DNA of 64,000 nucleotides from Flavobacterium sp. KMS (GCF_000813005.1 NZ_JSYP01000020.1:28583-92582); one strand, 5' to 3'; positions 35,701 to 45,100 are shown, numbered from the stretch's first letter. A program made the numbers and translations. Notes: a model not told the origin generated them from the sequence alone.

Positions 35701-38167
35701 TATTATATCTTTTAAAAACTTCTTTCTGAATGTCTTGTTGGGATAATACACTTGGAGCTGTAATTCCGTTAGTTGCCCCGTCCTGATTAGTAAGAATCCC
35801 TTGTATAGTGGCATAAATAGGATCGCCATCTCGTATAGCATCGTCTAAGCGTTTCATAATTAGTACCCCTACACCTTCACCTGGTACAAATCCGTTGGCT
35901 CTTTCATCAAAAGTATAGCAATGTCCATCTGGAGATAACATTCCTGCCATGCTGGTTAGTTTGTAAAACTCTGGCGTTACCGATAATGAAATGCCTCCTG
36001 TTATAATAAGATCGGTTTCTTTTGCCAATAAACTTTTACAGCCCATATCCATCGCAACCAATGAACTTGAACAAGCGGTGTCTATTGCTACAGCAGCTCC
36101 CTTTAAATTTAAAAAATATGAAATGCGCGCTGCTAATATAGAGCCCGAAATACCCCAAAATGCAGAAGGTTCATTTGCCTCTTCTAAAAAGGTTTTGTAG
36201 TAATCCCCATCTGTTGCTCCAACATATACACCACATTTAAAATCTTGCAAAAAATCAGGGTCAATTGCCGCATCTTCAAGTGCTTTCCAACAATGTTGCA
36301 AAAATATACGTTGTTGCGGATCCATATTTTCGGCTTCCTTACCAGATATCTTAAAAAACTCTGGATCAAACTTATCTATGTCTCTTAAAAAACTTCCCCA
36401 TTTACTATATGTTTTTTGCTTAGCTTTTGGATCTTCATCAAAATGCAATGCAATATCCCATCTGTCTTCTGGAACTTCCTCTACAAGATTTTTTCCGCTT
36501 TTTAGCGCCTCCCAGAACTCCTCAAGATTATTAGCTTTACCAAATTGTCCACTCATTCCTATGATAGCAATAGTATCATTTTCCTGAGTAGTTTTCCTTT
36601 TTGATAAGTTAGGTTCTACAATCTCTTTTTCAGAAATCTGATCCAACTCTGATGCTTCTATTTTACTTTTTGCATGAAACAACTCTGGGTATATATCCAG
36701 TATATGCTGTGACAATAAAGGAATTGTTGGATAGTTGAATATAGCTGTAACATCTAAAGTTATCTCTAGACCTTTATTAATGTTTTTAATAAGAGTAAGC
36801 CCTAAAATCGAATCAAAACCATAGTCTGAAAACGGCTTTTCTTTCTTAAAAGCTGTTAACGGAAGTTTGATTGTGCCAGCTGCAATAGCTATCAATTTCT
36901 GCTGAAAATCATTTAAATCTATTGTAGTATTTGAAGCAATTGCTACAAACTCTTTTTCATTTTTTTCTGCTGTTACCTTGGCAAATCCCTCTGGTTTTTG
37001 AGTATCAACTAATACTCTGCCATTACTTTTGGCTATTATTATTTGTTGCGGAATATCTTCTTGTTTGGGATATACATCACAATCTACAAACCCAACTTCC
37101 GATAATACTTGTTTCCATCCATTAAAAGTCAATGCCGGACTACCTGAAATTCTCAATTCCTTATCTTCATGATTCCACCAATCAGAGAGTAACCCAAATG
37201 TTAATGTTGTAAACATTTCTAGCGTACTCAACTCATTAATAAGTAACAGCCCACCGTTTTTAAGAATTGGTTTTATATTCTTAAGTGTTTCAGCAATATT
37301 AGCAGTCGCATGAATAACATTAGCTCCTATTACAATATCATATTTGCCTGTAGCTATTTCTTGTATGGATGCTGATTGGGTAATGTCAAATATTTTGGTT
37401 TCAAAATAAGGTATAATGTCTTCGAATCTTTCTTCTGCTGCGATCAAAAAACTTTGAGATACATCAGTAAAAGTATATGTAACATGATTTCCATAATTTT
37501 TTAATCGTTCCAAAATGCGCACAGTTGTTCCTCCTGTACCACCTCCTACTTCTAATATGTTTATCTTTAAATTATTCCCTTCATAATTCTTAATTGTGTT
37601 TTCTACAATTGATGCTGCTATTGAGTTGAAATAATTAGATCTATAATCGCCATTATAGATAGCACTCACTAACTTGGAATTTCCTTCGGGAAACAATACA
37701 TCTGTAGCCTTAGTTTTTCCTTTCAAAATTTCTTCAAAAGATTGAATCGTCTGTTTCAATAATGCATAGTAATTATGATGACGATTTGCTTCTCTTCTGG
37801 CTTTTACTAACTGATTTTCCAAAGAAAAAAAAGCCGCTTTTTCTTCAATATGTTTTGGTATAACTACTCCCTGATTTGTAATCTGGATATAAAACATTCT
37901 CTCGAGCTCTTCGAGAATAGTCTGAAATAAAGAATTATATTGAGGAATAATATTTAGTTCTTTTCGCCATTCTACTATTGTATTTGTGCGCAAAGATTGA
38001 ATTCCCATTCGAATTAATATTTGTAATATCGCCAGACCACAATCCTCTTTAAAATCATTCTCAGCAATTACATCTTTTTTATACAATGTTAAAGTCGGAA
38101 TTTGAGGAGTCAAAAACGTGCTTTCTTGCACCAAAGTCACTTTTTTATTTTTGTTAATCTTAATCAT
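21887..38167 (-). CDS. trans-AT polyketide synthase PKS2: MT-ACP-(KS-DH-KR-ACP)x3-KS
   Basis: At 5426 residues this is the largest synthase. It opens with a C-methyltransferase (ILEVGGGTGGTT near residue 204) and ACP3 (YGFDSI near 452), completing module 3 from PKS1. Three KS-DH-KR-ACP modules follow, with KS starts near residues 533, 1952 and 3402, then KS7 (about 4826-5243) and its flanking linker ending LPTYPFVKKRYW. The last residues, VIHPLFQN, are the first residues of a DH domain whose remainder is the N-terminus of PKS3. Each KS keeps Cys, EAHGTGT or ETHGTGT His, and the NIGH or NVGH His. KS5, KS6 and KS7 carry TMCSSS, while KS4 has TACSSS. No AT is seen. The gene starts 34 nt after the PKS1 stop. 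Confidence 0.96.
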   Translation of the reverse strand: MIKINKNKKVTLVQESTFLTPQIPTLTLYKKDVIAENDFKEDCGLAILQILIRMGIQSLRTNTIVEWRKELNIIPQYNSLFQTILEELERMFYIQITNQGVVIPKHIEEKAAFFSLENQLVKARREANRHHNYYALLKQTIQSFEEILKGKTKATDVLFPEGNSKLVSAIYNGDYRSNYFNSIAASIVENTIKNYEGNNLKINILEVGGGTGGTTVRILERLKNYGNHVTYTFTDVSQSFLIAAEERFEDIIPYFETKIFDITQSASIQEIATGKYDIVIGANVIHATANIAETLKNIKPILKNGGLLLINELSTLEMFTTLTFGLLSDWWNHEDKELRISGSPALTFNGWKQVLSEVGFVDCDVYPKQEDIPQQIIIAKSNGRVLVDTQKPEGFAKVTAEKNEKEFVAIASNTTIDLNDFQQKLIAIAAGTIKLPLTAFKKEKPFSDYGFDSILGLTLIKNINKGLEITLDVTAIFNYPTIPLLSQHILDIYPELFHAKSKIEASELDQISEKEIVEPNLSKRKTTQENDTIAIIGMSGQFGKANNLEEFWEALKSGKNLVEEVPEDRWDIALHFDEDPKAKQKTYSKWGSFLRDIDKFDPEFFKISGKEAENMDPQQRIFLQHCWKALEDAAIDPDFLQDFKCGVYVGATDGDYYKTFLEEANEPSAFWGISGSILAARISYFLNLKGAAVAIDTACSSSLVAMDMGCKSLLAKETDLIITGGISLSVTPEFYKLTSMAGMLSPDGHCYTFDERANGFVPGEGVGVLIMKRLDDAIRDGDPIYATIQGILTNQDGATNGITAPSVLSQQDIQKEVFKRYNINPETITYVEAHGTGTKLGDPIELQALKASFKEHTSKVNYCGIGSVKTNVGHTLRAAGMAGIIKVLLAMKNKQLPPSINYENINKHIQLKDSPFRIQERLTAWDSEAPKRATVSSFGISGTNAFVVLEEHLQKNNLEEEIDEPILIVLSALNEERLKVKAQQLADFIKNEKNLNLRDIAYTLQVGRKAMECRKTFVVNHIEELIAQLQQFVQEETTGIYKKVESEVSELKIQQAIYDKQYDAIARYWEQGNTINWLSLYDVQQPNKIHLPTYIFAKESYWITPKAETSFSNIKTLHPLVHENISDFESQKFSSCLTGKEAILLDHIVQDKKILPGVAYIEMAREAVERSGLQPHSFSNIKWLQPIEIHKESKSIETEIYVNAEGTYVEIKSIDNDEIKIHFQSSIGESKEKTAPLYRDISAIKEQSIASYTAEHCYQIFRTKGINYGDSLRHINSANVLKDEVLTSISVFDKSTFKLPVEILDNALQTGALLWLQNSEELALPYSIENITWHNLEEEIKYCYAYYSDKENKKNFEIELLSATGKVLIALSGYRMMPILGVKPNTAQTYLYESVWQHKVNTNNIVDSTITNEFIVVGDFPKVELLGAITRINDIEETVLFSSVFDKVKQVITSRTPVRFVIIYDYKNEHKVQFLSGLLRTAAIENPKVLWKCIGIDLDTNTNVEQLSKIITVELNEKETTVRYDNLKREVKTIVPIVEPLTVSNENIKFVKGGVYIITGGMGGIGKTLIEYLFESYNDIKIIVSGRSVLDADNQEYVASFNNLVYYRCDITNKPATQQLMDEVQSQYGKINGIIHAAGIINDNFIQQKNSAEALQVLEVKTKGIRNLHETTQHISLDFMLMFSSLSAVLGNSGQADYAAANEYLRDFAKFRNKEVSQQRAFGKTISIAWPLWAGSGMQMNDSNKQSLEKKLNIVPLPQKEGIHWLEKVLASTLESVVLHYGKAPLSETFLSDIKGVAANIIHQNNGSETGRLTEELTEENIKEVTYEYLVGILAAELRFPKSKFKITDAFEKYGLDSIMMTSLTNRLEETFPNIPKTLFFEFLTIEELVAFFVEEYPNELNAIGNSKKGVAEINNQISTSPEIKSTFKKVTTNKFIQQSQTKQDLPKRNTDVAIVGLSGRYPQADSIDEFWKNLKIGKDCITEIPKDRWNIDGFFDKEKGKSGRSYSKWGGFVNDMDKFDPLFFNITPLEAEKIDPQERLFLQVAWEAVEDAGYTNETLKRNPFTGEPDGKVGVYVGVMYQEYQLYGVEETLKGNPTTLRGSSSSIANRVSYVFDIHGPSLSLDTMCSSSSTAIHLACKAIQEGEINAAIAGGVNLSVHPNKYLMLSDGGFASSKGRCESFGQGGDGYVPGEGVGAVLLKSLEQAEKDGDHIYGVIKGTALNHGGRTTGYTVPNPKAQTAVIKEAIEKANLKPASISYIEAHGTGTSLGDPIEIVGLKNALEITDASKCRIGSVKSNIGHCESAAGISGITKVLLQLKYKQLVPSIHSAILNPNIQFDQTAFLVQQELEPWHYQGEKLLTAGISSFGAGGSNAHILIQEYPKADIVDDFNKEPVIVVLSAKNKNRLKAYASRLTTYLEKTPETLQNIAYTLQIGREAMPERLAIVTSSKEELTRQLEHFVKNDVVFTEDIFTGNIKDESADFLLKGKAGAAYIKEALQEKEVASIAQLWTKGVEIKWQSLYSNTSFLQKISLPTYPFAKEKYWVQTINTDVKQGLIAKLHPLLHTNESDFEAQKFSSVFTGTEYFLEDHFVQNEKVIAGVAYLEMAREAVEKSTHQKVTQFKDVTWLHPIKVLEQPKKVTIRLEPSGTEIRYQVYSKEQEEESVHGQGIVTIIAQEAPKPYDLIAIKSRTDKTASGAVCYEMFSSLGFGYGESFQGIQVLYYNDTEALAKIELPKDRDMTLDPGVLDSTLQGCLAWLLLKDSNKMPLSIPFSVGKVTVYKEITFPVWSYARFSPKANPKAVVPQCDMDLLNDKGEVVVSFKDFVILPYDGGFLNKNSKRESLTTEIYDYQWNATELEKTYAHTTDYNDVVLVGTTQNLTQQFSEAFEGTVYRIDDEIEESYFLKINELLKKRMSQKQRGHFSVLINDEDYDKYGFIIGMLKSASKENPRVKTKLISITSINGKSGNELVQILQEETEDEQTEVRYLNRIREVKKATSVSLNQISNLRIKEGGVYLITGGAGGIGSVFAEHIAKTQGTQLILTGRSAKNETIQKFIGNLPNAQYYACDVNRYEEVENLIQTILTDYKKIDGIIHCAGIGLASTIIEKTATEIYKVLPPKIAGVQNLDKALQNKTIDFMMYCSSISSVLGDIGLSDYAAANAYMDHFAKKRNRLVQDGKRKGTTLSVNWGLWESGGMQANAESIEFLSKQWGMSPLPEAEGAKALDKVLQLAKEQTIVVYGTKNKLDKTFGVKGIDIVVLDENSISEQPTEDLKTIAYQKIVEIFKKELKLKEEHIQTQLPFEEYGIDSMLVVKLTNRLGDVFDNVSVSLLFEYQTIDQLVSYFVKEHSATLQALKATKHTYDVPVDKIIKKEEDFAIIEAKEYTRFMQPKLVSVVKKEEIKNEDIAIIGLSGIYPGAKDIAEFWENLKAGKDSITEIPEQRWNIDEFYNEQKGKKGTSYSKWGGFIDDIDKFDSLFFNISPREASMMDPQERLFLQTAWHAIEDAGYTKKKLQNIGKNTATDIGGNVGVFVGVMYEEYQLFGIEERFKGNFIAPTGNASSIANRVSYFLDLHGPSMAVATMCSSSLIAIQMACENIHSGNCEAAIAGGVNLSIHPGKYLMLSDLHLVSEKGKCETFGEGGDGYVPSEGVGAVMLKSLAKAKEDGDQIYGVIKGGAINHGGKVNGYTVPNPNAQAAVISKAMEKAGVSANAYSYIEAHGTGTKLGDPIEIAGLKKAFAGAENQSCKIGSVKSNIGHSEAAAGISGVTKVLLQLKNKQLVPSLHSKKLNTNIDFENSPFKVQQELEDWITTDGRPRIAGISSFGAGGTNVHLVIEEYENATQDLADNQDPVIVPISAKDAIRLKEYVQNIGNYLEENIAQLTINDIAYTLQTGREAMESRVAFIVTDAHQLVAKLKQYLVEPTVGILGEIETNKLFHYKEISNDAEQAIRQKDQEVLATLWTQGERIDWSRLHDKTPNIISLPNYPFAKEYCWFKPKEAIAIKKEHPLVHQQFHKLDSSRFISKYSGTEQFLSEHILNTEKILPGVAYLEIARISGGLYIDKKIAQLRDVFWMSPLQVNGHSRSIVTELQTLNEEITFTVKDKEQENIVFSQGKISTAFSKQTERVDTELIRNRLLDVVYKEEYYKLFKELGFHYGTSFQGIEYIQYSKNEALAKISIDKDLSDQYWAVQAMDSALQTCLGIHLNGNTKQLPLSIPFSVKEVNIYKELPSSFWSYVTIKEQDEGQNALKHYDVKLIDGTGEVIMSFIDFVTLPFINQEQAVSNKIEAYTQLYSYEWKSKPITESAIINSNRNYEVILAGSTSEIAERLTDELEIQVTSIQSQNEEEFFNAILDCVKQKLIHKKETHFFIVFENQESLAYSFVSGILKSANKENPIISGKTITVNQISIENIDLLCKIIKEEKNTKDTEVRYSNSGREVKEIGFYEKTFNENTITIKPNGVYIITGGAGGLGMIFANYLNQFENTKLFLIGRSELSQEKKNTINALNNAKYIRCDVTNRVAMSMVINEILREERQINGIIHSAGIGTASQIIKKIPEEIHKVLSPKIDATRILDELTQQLPLDFMMYVSSISAIMGDIGLADYASANAYMDAYALYRNQLVKEGKRSGKSITINWGLWENGGLQIHEESQKYLEHYWAMVPLPTTEGLKALSRIFKEAPSQVMVVYEKASKLIEKKEQKIIGSATNNSVVTKEICIEYFRNLIAEELQIEPERIGLTIPFETYGMDSIRIVKLTNKLNEDFDDISNTLFFENPTLEDLAIYFMKYQSDSMLKLTEPQQGKQTFVADKSETFYHKEVKEPIAVNSKAIEEPIAIIGVAGKYPGANTLEEFWENLKTGKDSITEIPKNRWNTELFFDQEKGKEGKTYSKWGGFVEDVDKFDPIFFNISPKEAELMDPQERLFLQTAWATVEDAGYTPEDLNQKVGVFVGVMYSEYAMFGIDAMHGDQFVTPKGIHSSIANRVSYVMNFEGPSMAIDTMCSSSITAIHLACESIRKGECTTAIAGGVNLNLHPYKYLSLSSAGFVSSQGKCAAFGEGADGYVPGEGVGAVLLKPLSEAIKDKDQIYGVIRSTEINHGGRSNGFHVPNPNAQAKVIQKAIQKAGIEASSLQYIETHGTGTSLGDPIEIAGLSQALNLGYNANCKIGSVKSNIGHCESAAGISGLTKILLQFKNKQIAPSIHSTILNKHIQFDESPFEVQQELTDWIIKDSEKRRAGLSSFGAGGSNGHIILEEYQRNDERDTHKIEPVLLVLSAKNTERLKQKAEELIQFLDENDTISLTDLAYTLQLGRVAMETRLCIEVASVKALKKELYDYLQDQFLGYQNTLKSYELNKTVNTDILYKTALDNKDLNELAKSWIQGEYIAWEKLYNTQPKRISLPTYPFVKKRYWLPEISEKLDKREKVSKVIHPLFQN
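23825..27970 (-). other. Module 6: KS6-DH6-KR6-ACP6
   Basis: KS6 reads AVATMCSSS, so the Asp three residues before the Cys is Ala, while the His residues are kept. DH6 reads HILNTEKILP and MDSALQ. KR6 has GGAGGLG, VSSISAIMG and DYASAN, and like KR5 it lacks the B-type Asp (AGIGTAS). ACP6 has YGMDSI. A second Z double bond is predicted. Confidence 0.86.
28125..32325 (-). other. Module 5: KS5-DH5-KR5-ACP5
   Basis: KS5 carries LDTMCSSS and belongs with KS6, KS7 and KS9. DH5 reads HFVQNEKVIA, with both Gly and Pro of the first motif replaced, but DSTLQ is intact. KR5 has GGAGGIG, CSSISSVLG and DYAAAN, but AGIGLAS lacks the B-type Asp. This predicts an A-type hydroxyl and, after dehydration, a Z double bond. 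ACP5 has YGIDSM. Confidence 0.86.
32475..36580 (-). other. Module 4: KS4-DH4-KR4-ACP4
   Basis: KS4 belongs with KS8 and KS10 by its WGSFLRDIDKFD and NQDGATNGI segments. DH4 reads HIVQDKKILP and LDNALQ. KR4 has GGMGGIG, FSSLSAVLG, DYAAAN and the B-type Asp in AGIINDN. ACP4 has YGLDSI. A double bond, E by the KR type, is predicted. Confidence 0.87.
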
Positions 38168-41100
38168 AATAGTTTATTTCAATTAGTGTTACCTTAGGCT
38201 TTTATATGAATTTTGCAGCAATAACTTGTTGGTGTTCTTGTGCAATTACTTCTTCTAAAATTGCCATTCCTTCATCTGCCTCTATACTCCCAATACCTAA
38301 TAATTCCATCTTATTCCTGTATTCATCAGAAGCGACTACCCCGACTGATCCCCAATACCCCCAGTTAATAATCTGTACCGGGATATTGTATTTTTGTTGA
38401 ACTGTATAGGCAAAACTATCTTTATACATACAAGCAGCGGCATAATTTGCTTGTCCCAAAGCATTTACCTGAGATTGCATAGAGGAATAAAAGCATATAA
38501 AATCCAAAGGCTCTTTGGCAAATACATCTATCAGGTAGTGACTTGCTGTAGCTTTGGATTCAAAAACTTCAACAAAAGTTTTTTCGTTCATTTGATGCAT
38601 TAAGCTATCCCTAAGTACCAATGCAGAGTGAAATACACCATTAATATTTTGATACGTTTGTTTAATTTTATGATAGGCTGCTTTTACTTCATTCTCTAAA
38701 ATTGCATTGCATTGGATATATGCTGGTTTAGGTCCCCACTGTGCTATTTCTTCTTGCGCATCCAGAATGCTTTCATTTTCTGCACTACGTCCTAACCAAA
38801 ATATTTGAGCTTGGTATTTTTTAACCAGATAGGCTGTGGTAACTTTCCCGATACCACCTGCTCCTCCTAATATTACATATACCCCTCCTTTTTTAAATTT
38901 GGTGGTAATGGTTTGTGTTTCTAGCGGATATAGATTTCTTATATAAGTATTTTGATTGCGATACGCTATTATTTCTCCATTAGAATCAAATGGTATTGTT
39001 AGCAATCGCCTGATATCCTGATCTGTTATTTCATTTGATGCATCCACATCGATAATACGAACATTCCAATTGCTTTGTTCTTTTGCCAATGAACTCAACA
39101 GTCCTAAAATCCCACTACCATGACACTGTACTTTATCATTAATTACTACTTTTTGCGTACGATCTGATAAAACGGTAATGTTTAAACCTTTATGTATGTA
39201 GGATGAGGATAATAGTTTTTTGAGCAGTTTAAAAACCGCCAATTCATTTCTTTCCCAGAATGTTTCTGATACCAAAAGAGCCTCTTCTACTGGCGCATCA
39301 TGCACAATATACACATCAGTAATTCCTTCTGGTAACGCAGACGAATCATCCGAATTAAAAATAGTTACATCTTTATCAATTAAATAAGCACTTAATTGAT
39401 TTACCATCTTACTTCCTTCATTTTGATAAGAAATAATTAAGGCGTTTCCGTTATGAGTCTCTTCCTGTTTAGTTAGTCTTTCTCTTTTCCATTCAGAAAC
39501 ATACATCAAATCTTCTATCGAATAAGACAGTTCTTCTGCAATAGGTTCTGACTTTATATTTAAAGCAACAAATCCTTCAAATTGAACTAAAATTTCGCCA
39601 TCTCCATCTATTAAATCTACGTTGTATGTAGGAAGAACTTCTCCTTTTGCAGGAGCTATTTTTTTAGCATACGACCAAAATTGTTGTGGCAATTCTTTAT
39701 AAATTTTCACCTCTTTAATACGAAAAGGAAGTTTGGTAGGGTTCTTTTTATCAAATCCAAAACTCAACCCCATCACAGTTTGTACTGCACTATCCAATAA
39801 AAATGGAGAGAGCATATATTTATCTTCCGTTTCTGTTAAATAAATTTGTGCTAAAACTTCGTTATCTGAATACATAATTTCCTGAATACCCTGAAAATGT
39901 TTTCCATAAGTAATTCCCTTATCATTCAGCAATTTATAGTAATCCTCCTTGCTTAAACTATTAGGTAATCGCAAGGCTATATTATCTATAACGACTGTTT
40001 TTATTGCTGGTAATAAATCGTACTGAATTGTACCATTACTGTAAATTGATGTTGCATCTGATTTCTTTTTAAAACTATAGCTCAATCCATTTTCAGTTTC
40101 TTCTAATGCTACAACAACTTCAACTTGTTCATTGTAATTTTCCTGAATAGCTTCTCTAAAAACTACATCGGTAATTCTAGTCACAGACTTTTCCTTATAA
40201 CGATTTCCTACTTCGCGAATCCATTCAATTTGAGCAGCTCCCGGTAAAACATTTATTCCATTTACTTTGTGTGAAGCAAAAATGGATTCTCTTCCAGAAA
40301 AAACACTTTCGTAAGTAGTATCGTTTATAGTTGTTTGTACTAAAGGATGAACTTTTCTAAAAAGCTTTGCTATGGTTTCTTTTTCATTTTTTGTTGGAAC
40401 AAACCAATAGTGATCTTGCTTAAATGGGTATGTAGGCAAATGAACTTTTTGGGGTGTTTTATTTCCGTATAAAACTTTCCAATCAATTGCTACACCCAAA
40501 CTCCATAATCTGGCAATTGTATTTACATCTTTGTCAGTAAAAGATTCGTTCGTAATATTCTGAAATTCTTCTTTATCTGTATCAGTAATACTATCTTCAT
40601 TAGTACCAATGTACATATCGTTTAACCCGTGATCAAACGTAATAAATTCATTTAATCGATTAATACATTCCTTTTGGTCATTTACAACAAATGCCAATCG
40701 ACATTCCATTACTTCTCTTCCTGACTGTAGCGTATACAATACATCCTGAAAAGCTGTATTATTAGTCAATAAATACTCCCTTATCGTTTTTGCCAAACGA
40801 TTTAGATCATCCATATCTCTGGCCGATATTGCAAAAACAGGAATTCCTTTTAATGAATAATTTGGTTTCTCATTTGCTATATATTCTTCAATAACTATAT
40901 GCGCATTTGCCCCTCCAAAACCAAAACTACTTACTCCTGCAATTTTATGTTTTCCCTTTGTTACCTTCCAATCTGTTGTTTCTTTTTGCAGATAAAAAGG
41001 AGTATTCTCTAATTTTAAATAATGATTAGGTTGCTGCAACAATGGATTACCTGGGATTGTATTGTTTTTCATCGCCATCAAAACCTTGATTGCTCCTGCT

Positions 41101-42185
41101 ACTCCCGCTGCAGCTTCCAGATGTCCTATGTTTGTTTTAATACTGCCAATAGCACAATGAGCCTCTTGTCCATAAATAGATTCAGAGTCTTTATATAACG
41201 CTTCAAAAGCTAATTTTAAACCTTCAGTTTCAATAGGATCTCCCAATGGCGTTCCAGTTCCATGAGCTTCAATGTAACTAACTAATCCGGGGTCTACCTC
41301 TGCCAGTTGATAGGCTTTTATTAATAGCTTTTGTTGGGCTTTAGGATTAGGAGAGGTTAAAGTATTGGCTTTCCCTCCATGATTTTCTGCACTTCCTTTT
41401 AAAATTCCGTAAATAGGATTTTTATCTTCAATGGCTTGGTCTAAATCTTTTAATATTAAAATTCCAACACCTTCTCCTCTTACATAACCATTTGCCCCCT
41501 GATCAAACGTTTTGCAACGTCCATCTTTGCTTAGCATTCCTGCCTGACTAAAAGATAATGTTAGCTCAGGCGATAATATGGCGTTTACACCTCCTGCAAT
41601 TGCTATTGTACCATGACCATTTCTTATATGTTCTGCTGCTCTATGAATGGCAATTAGAGAACTGGAACATGCTGTATCGATAGGCTCACTTGGTCCATGT
41701 AAATCGAAAATATAGGATATTCTGTTTACTAAAACAGAATGGGCAGAACCTGTCGCAAATTGAGCCATACCTATTTGATTGGTTTGCTCTTTTAGTAAAG
41801 TCGAATAATCAGAACTTGAAACTCCTATAAAAACACCAGTATCAGTCCCTTTTATCGTATCGATTGAAATTGCTGCATCTTCTAAAGCATGATACACTTC
41901 CTGCAATACTAAGCGTTGCTGAGGATCCATCAGTTCGGCTTCAACAGGCGAAATATTAAAAAATAAAGGATCAAACTCCCCTATTTTGTCCAGAAAACCT
42001 CCCCATTTACATAAAGTTGTATTCTCTTTTTGCTGTGGGTCTCCATAATACGTTCTCCAATCCCATCGACTCTCAGGAACCTCTGTAATTAAATCTTCTT
42101 TATTTTTTAAACGCTCCCATAGTTCATTCACATTTGCCGCCCCAGGAAAACGTCCGCTCATTCCCACTATAACAACTTCTTTTCT
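36700..42185 (-). other. Module 3 split across two proteins: KS3-DH3-KR3 // MT3-ACP3
   Basis: KS3 (DTACSSS), a fully canonical DH3 (HKVNGINVLP, DSAVQ) and KR3 end PKS1. The methyltransferase and ACP that finish the module open PKS2. KR3 has the NADPH motif GGAGGIG and YSSMQS, but NYAAAC replaces NYAAAN, so the usual catalytic Asn is Cys. The predicted product is an alpha-methyl enoyl unit. The join must rely on docking between the KR3 end and the first 50 or so residues of PKS2. Confidence 0.85.
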
Positions 42186-45100
42186 TTTTGGAGCTTTATT
42201 CGAATAGGCATCAAAATCTACTTTTTTCTCTTCTTCCTGATTTCCAAAAGTTTCTATGTTTTCCTTTTCCTGATTGTATGGTTCATCCTCTGTCGAAAAG
42301 GTATAATTCGCCTTTAAATGTGTGGCTAATTCATCTAGAGTAGGATAATTAAAAAACAATGTTGGTGTTATATCTAATCCATAAAACCCATTAATTTCAT
42401 TACAAAACTGTGTATATAAAATCGAATCAAATCCATAATCTCCCAGTTCTATATGCGAAATTATTTTCTCTGGATTCATTTTAACCAATGTAGCTGCTAG
42501 TTGAGTTAATTTTTCCAGCAGCGTTTTTGTCGAAATTCTATTAGAATTCGTGGCATCTTCAATTTTTGTTGGCACCTTTTCTGATGAAACTTTATATATA
42601 ACTGAAGCCTGAACAAAGTCTGAACTCAAAATTTGTTTCAATGCTCTTATACCTTCTTCATTAGGCATAGGTTGCATTCCCCATTTTTTTTGCAAAAATG
42701 TTTCAGTATCTGCACTAATCTGCATTCCTCCGTTTTTCCACAAAGGCCAATTGATACTTTTAGTAATTCCATAACGATTTCCTTTACTACGTTGCGTTTC
42801 TCTATATCTTGCATAATCATCAAGAAAAGCATTAGCGGCAGCGTAATCCATCTGTCCTATATTTCCATAAATAGCAGCTATAGAAGAAAAGAATACCATA
42901 AAGTCTAAAGAATCGTACTGTGTTTCTTTATCGATATTCTTAATACCTTCTATCTTTACTTTTAAGACTTTTGTAACATCTGGTATCGTTTTGTTTTTTG
43001 CATAACTATCTGCGGTTATACCTGCCAGATAAATAACACCATTGATTCCTGTAAACTGTTTCCTAATTTCTTTAAAAACTGTAGCTACAGCATACGCATC
43101 TGTACTATCACATTGATAATAATAAGCCCCTTCGGGTAATCTTTTTTCAGGCTGCTCACTTCTTCCTAAAAGAATCACTTTAGTATTTGGAGTTTCCAGA
43201 ATATAATCACAAACAGTACGACCTATTTCTCCAGTTCCTCCTACCAATACATATACTCCTGCTGTTTTAATAGCGCTATATTGCTGTTCATGAATAGTAA
43301 ATTGTCTATTGCTTTTCTCTAACCTTTCAAGAGATGTATATTTTACCTCAACCGCTTTATTAAATTGTTCTTTATTTAATATTTCGAGTATCTCATGACT
43401 ATTATGAGTCGAAAAATCTTTAATAGCAATTACTTTCCCTTCAAAATTTGGATGTTCTAATGTTAGTGTTTTCAGCATTCCCGAAAGGAAACCATACTGT
43501 TCGTATTCTTCATTTGATCCTAATACAATTACTTGCGTTCTTATTTTAGAATGAAGTCTTTGTTTCAAATCTTCAAAAATTTGAATATAAGTCGAAATCT
43601 CATTTTCAATGGTTATAGATTGAATCTCTGCTTCATAAGAATTTCGGATTGCATCTGCCAAAATAGGATTGCCCCCAATCACGTACACAATTGTATGATC
43701 ATAAACTAAATCATGATTCTTGATGTAAGGTGTTTTTTGCCATGCAATCTCTTGAATATCTAAAGCATTAGCAGACTCTTTTTCTCTTTTTTCTTTTATA
43801 GGAAGAAATACACATTGCAGAAATTGTACTAAGACATTCCCTTGCTCATCCAAAATATCTATATCATATTCCTGAACTTTATGAGCTGCTTGATTTGATT
43901 TGCTTTTGCGGGCATACGACCAAAATGTTTCTGGTAATTGATCTACAAATCGATAGCAAGTTTTCATACTAAACGGAAGTGCCTGATCCAATACCCCTTC
44001 CATCATAATCCAGCCTAATGCATTTTGTAAAGCACTATCCAGTGCACCTGGTTGCATCTTATAACCTGATTGTAAAGGCAGCTGAATTCTCGAAATAGAA
44101 AATTCAGGAGTTGAATACTGTTCTTGTACTCCTCTAAAACTTTCACCTAAATCAAAACCTTTTGTTTTAAGAAAAGCATAGAATGCTTCTTTCGAAGTAT
44201 TTTTATGAGTTAAACTCAATAACCTTCTTACATCTATTTTTTCTGGTTTCTGTGGCTCTTGTAAAATAGCTAATCCTTTACCATGAATTAAATCACTTCC
44301 ATTTTCTTTGGTATAAATCTCATAACTATTGTTTTTTGAGTCAGAAATTATTCTGGTAAACACTTCTTTTTTAGCATTTACTAGTAGAGGTTGTTGCCAA
44401 AAAATATCTTTTAGTCCCCATATTCTTTGACCAGTTGCTTGTTCTAAGGCAATACTTGCTTGCTCTATATAAGCCACCCCTGCCAAAACTTTGTTACCAT
44501 TAACTACATGATCTTTATAAACTGTTTCTTGTCCCGAATACTCGCTTATATATAAATGTCCATCCGATGTAGAAACATTGCGATGTACTAATGGATGTAA
44601 TTGATTTTGAACAATTTTTACAGCAGATTCATTTGTTATACCTGAATTTACAGGTTCTGTCCAGTACCTTTCTTTTTCAAAAGCATAGGTTGGTAATTGA
44701 ACTTTTCTTATTTGCTCATTACCATATACAAGTGCCCAGTCTACGTTTGTACCCAAAATCCATATCCTGGCAAGCGTTCTGTAGTCCTTTTTTAAGATAG
44801 CAGCATCCATTTCTTCTTGAGTTATAGATACTGTAGTCTTTTTTCGTTTATCAACTGTTCCTCTTAATACTTCATGATTTGATTCATTAAGAAATTGAGA
44901 CAGATGATTTATAATTTCTTCTTTAGAGTTGCCTATAATAGCTAATCGCTCTTGCATAACATCTCGGCCCAATTGTAGTGTATAAGCAATTGCTTTTAAA
45001 GATTCTTTAGACTCTTTAAGGTAATCCACCATTTGTAACACCTGAGCTTTAAGACTATATTCTGTTTTGGCAGAAAGTAGTATCAATTGTTCAGTACCAT

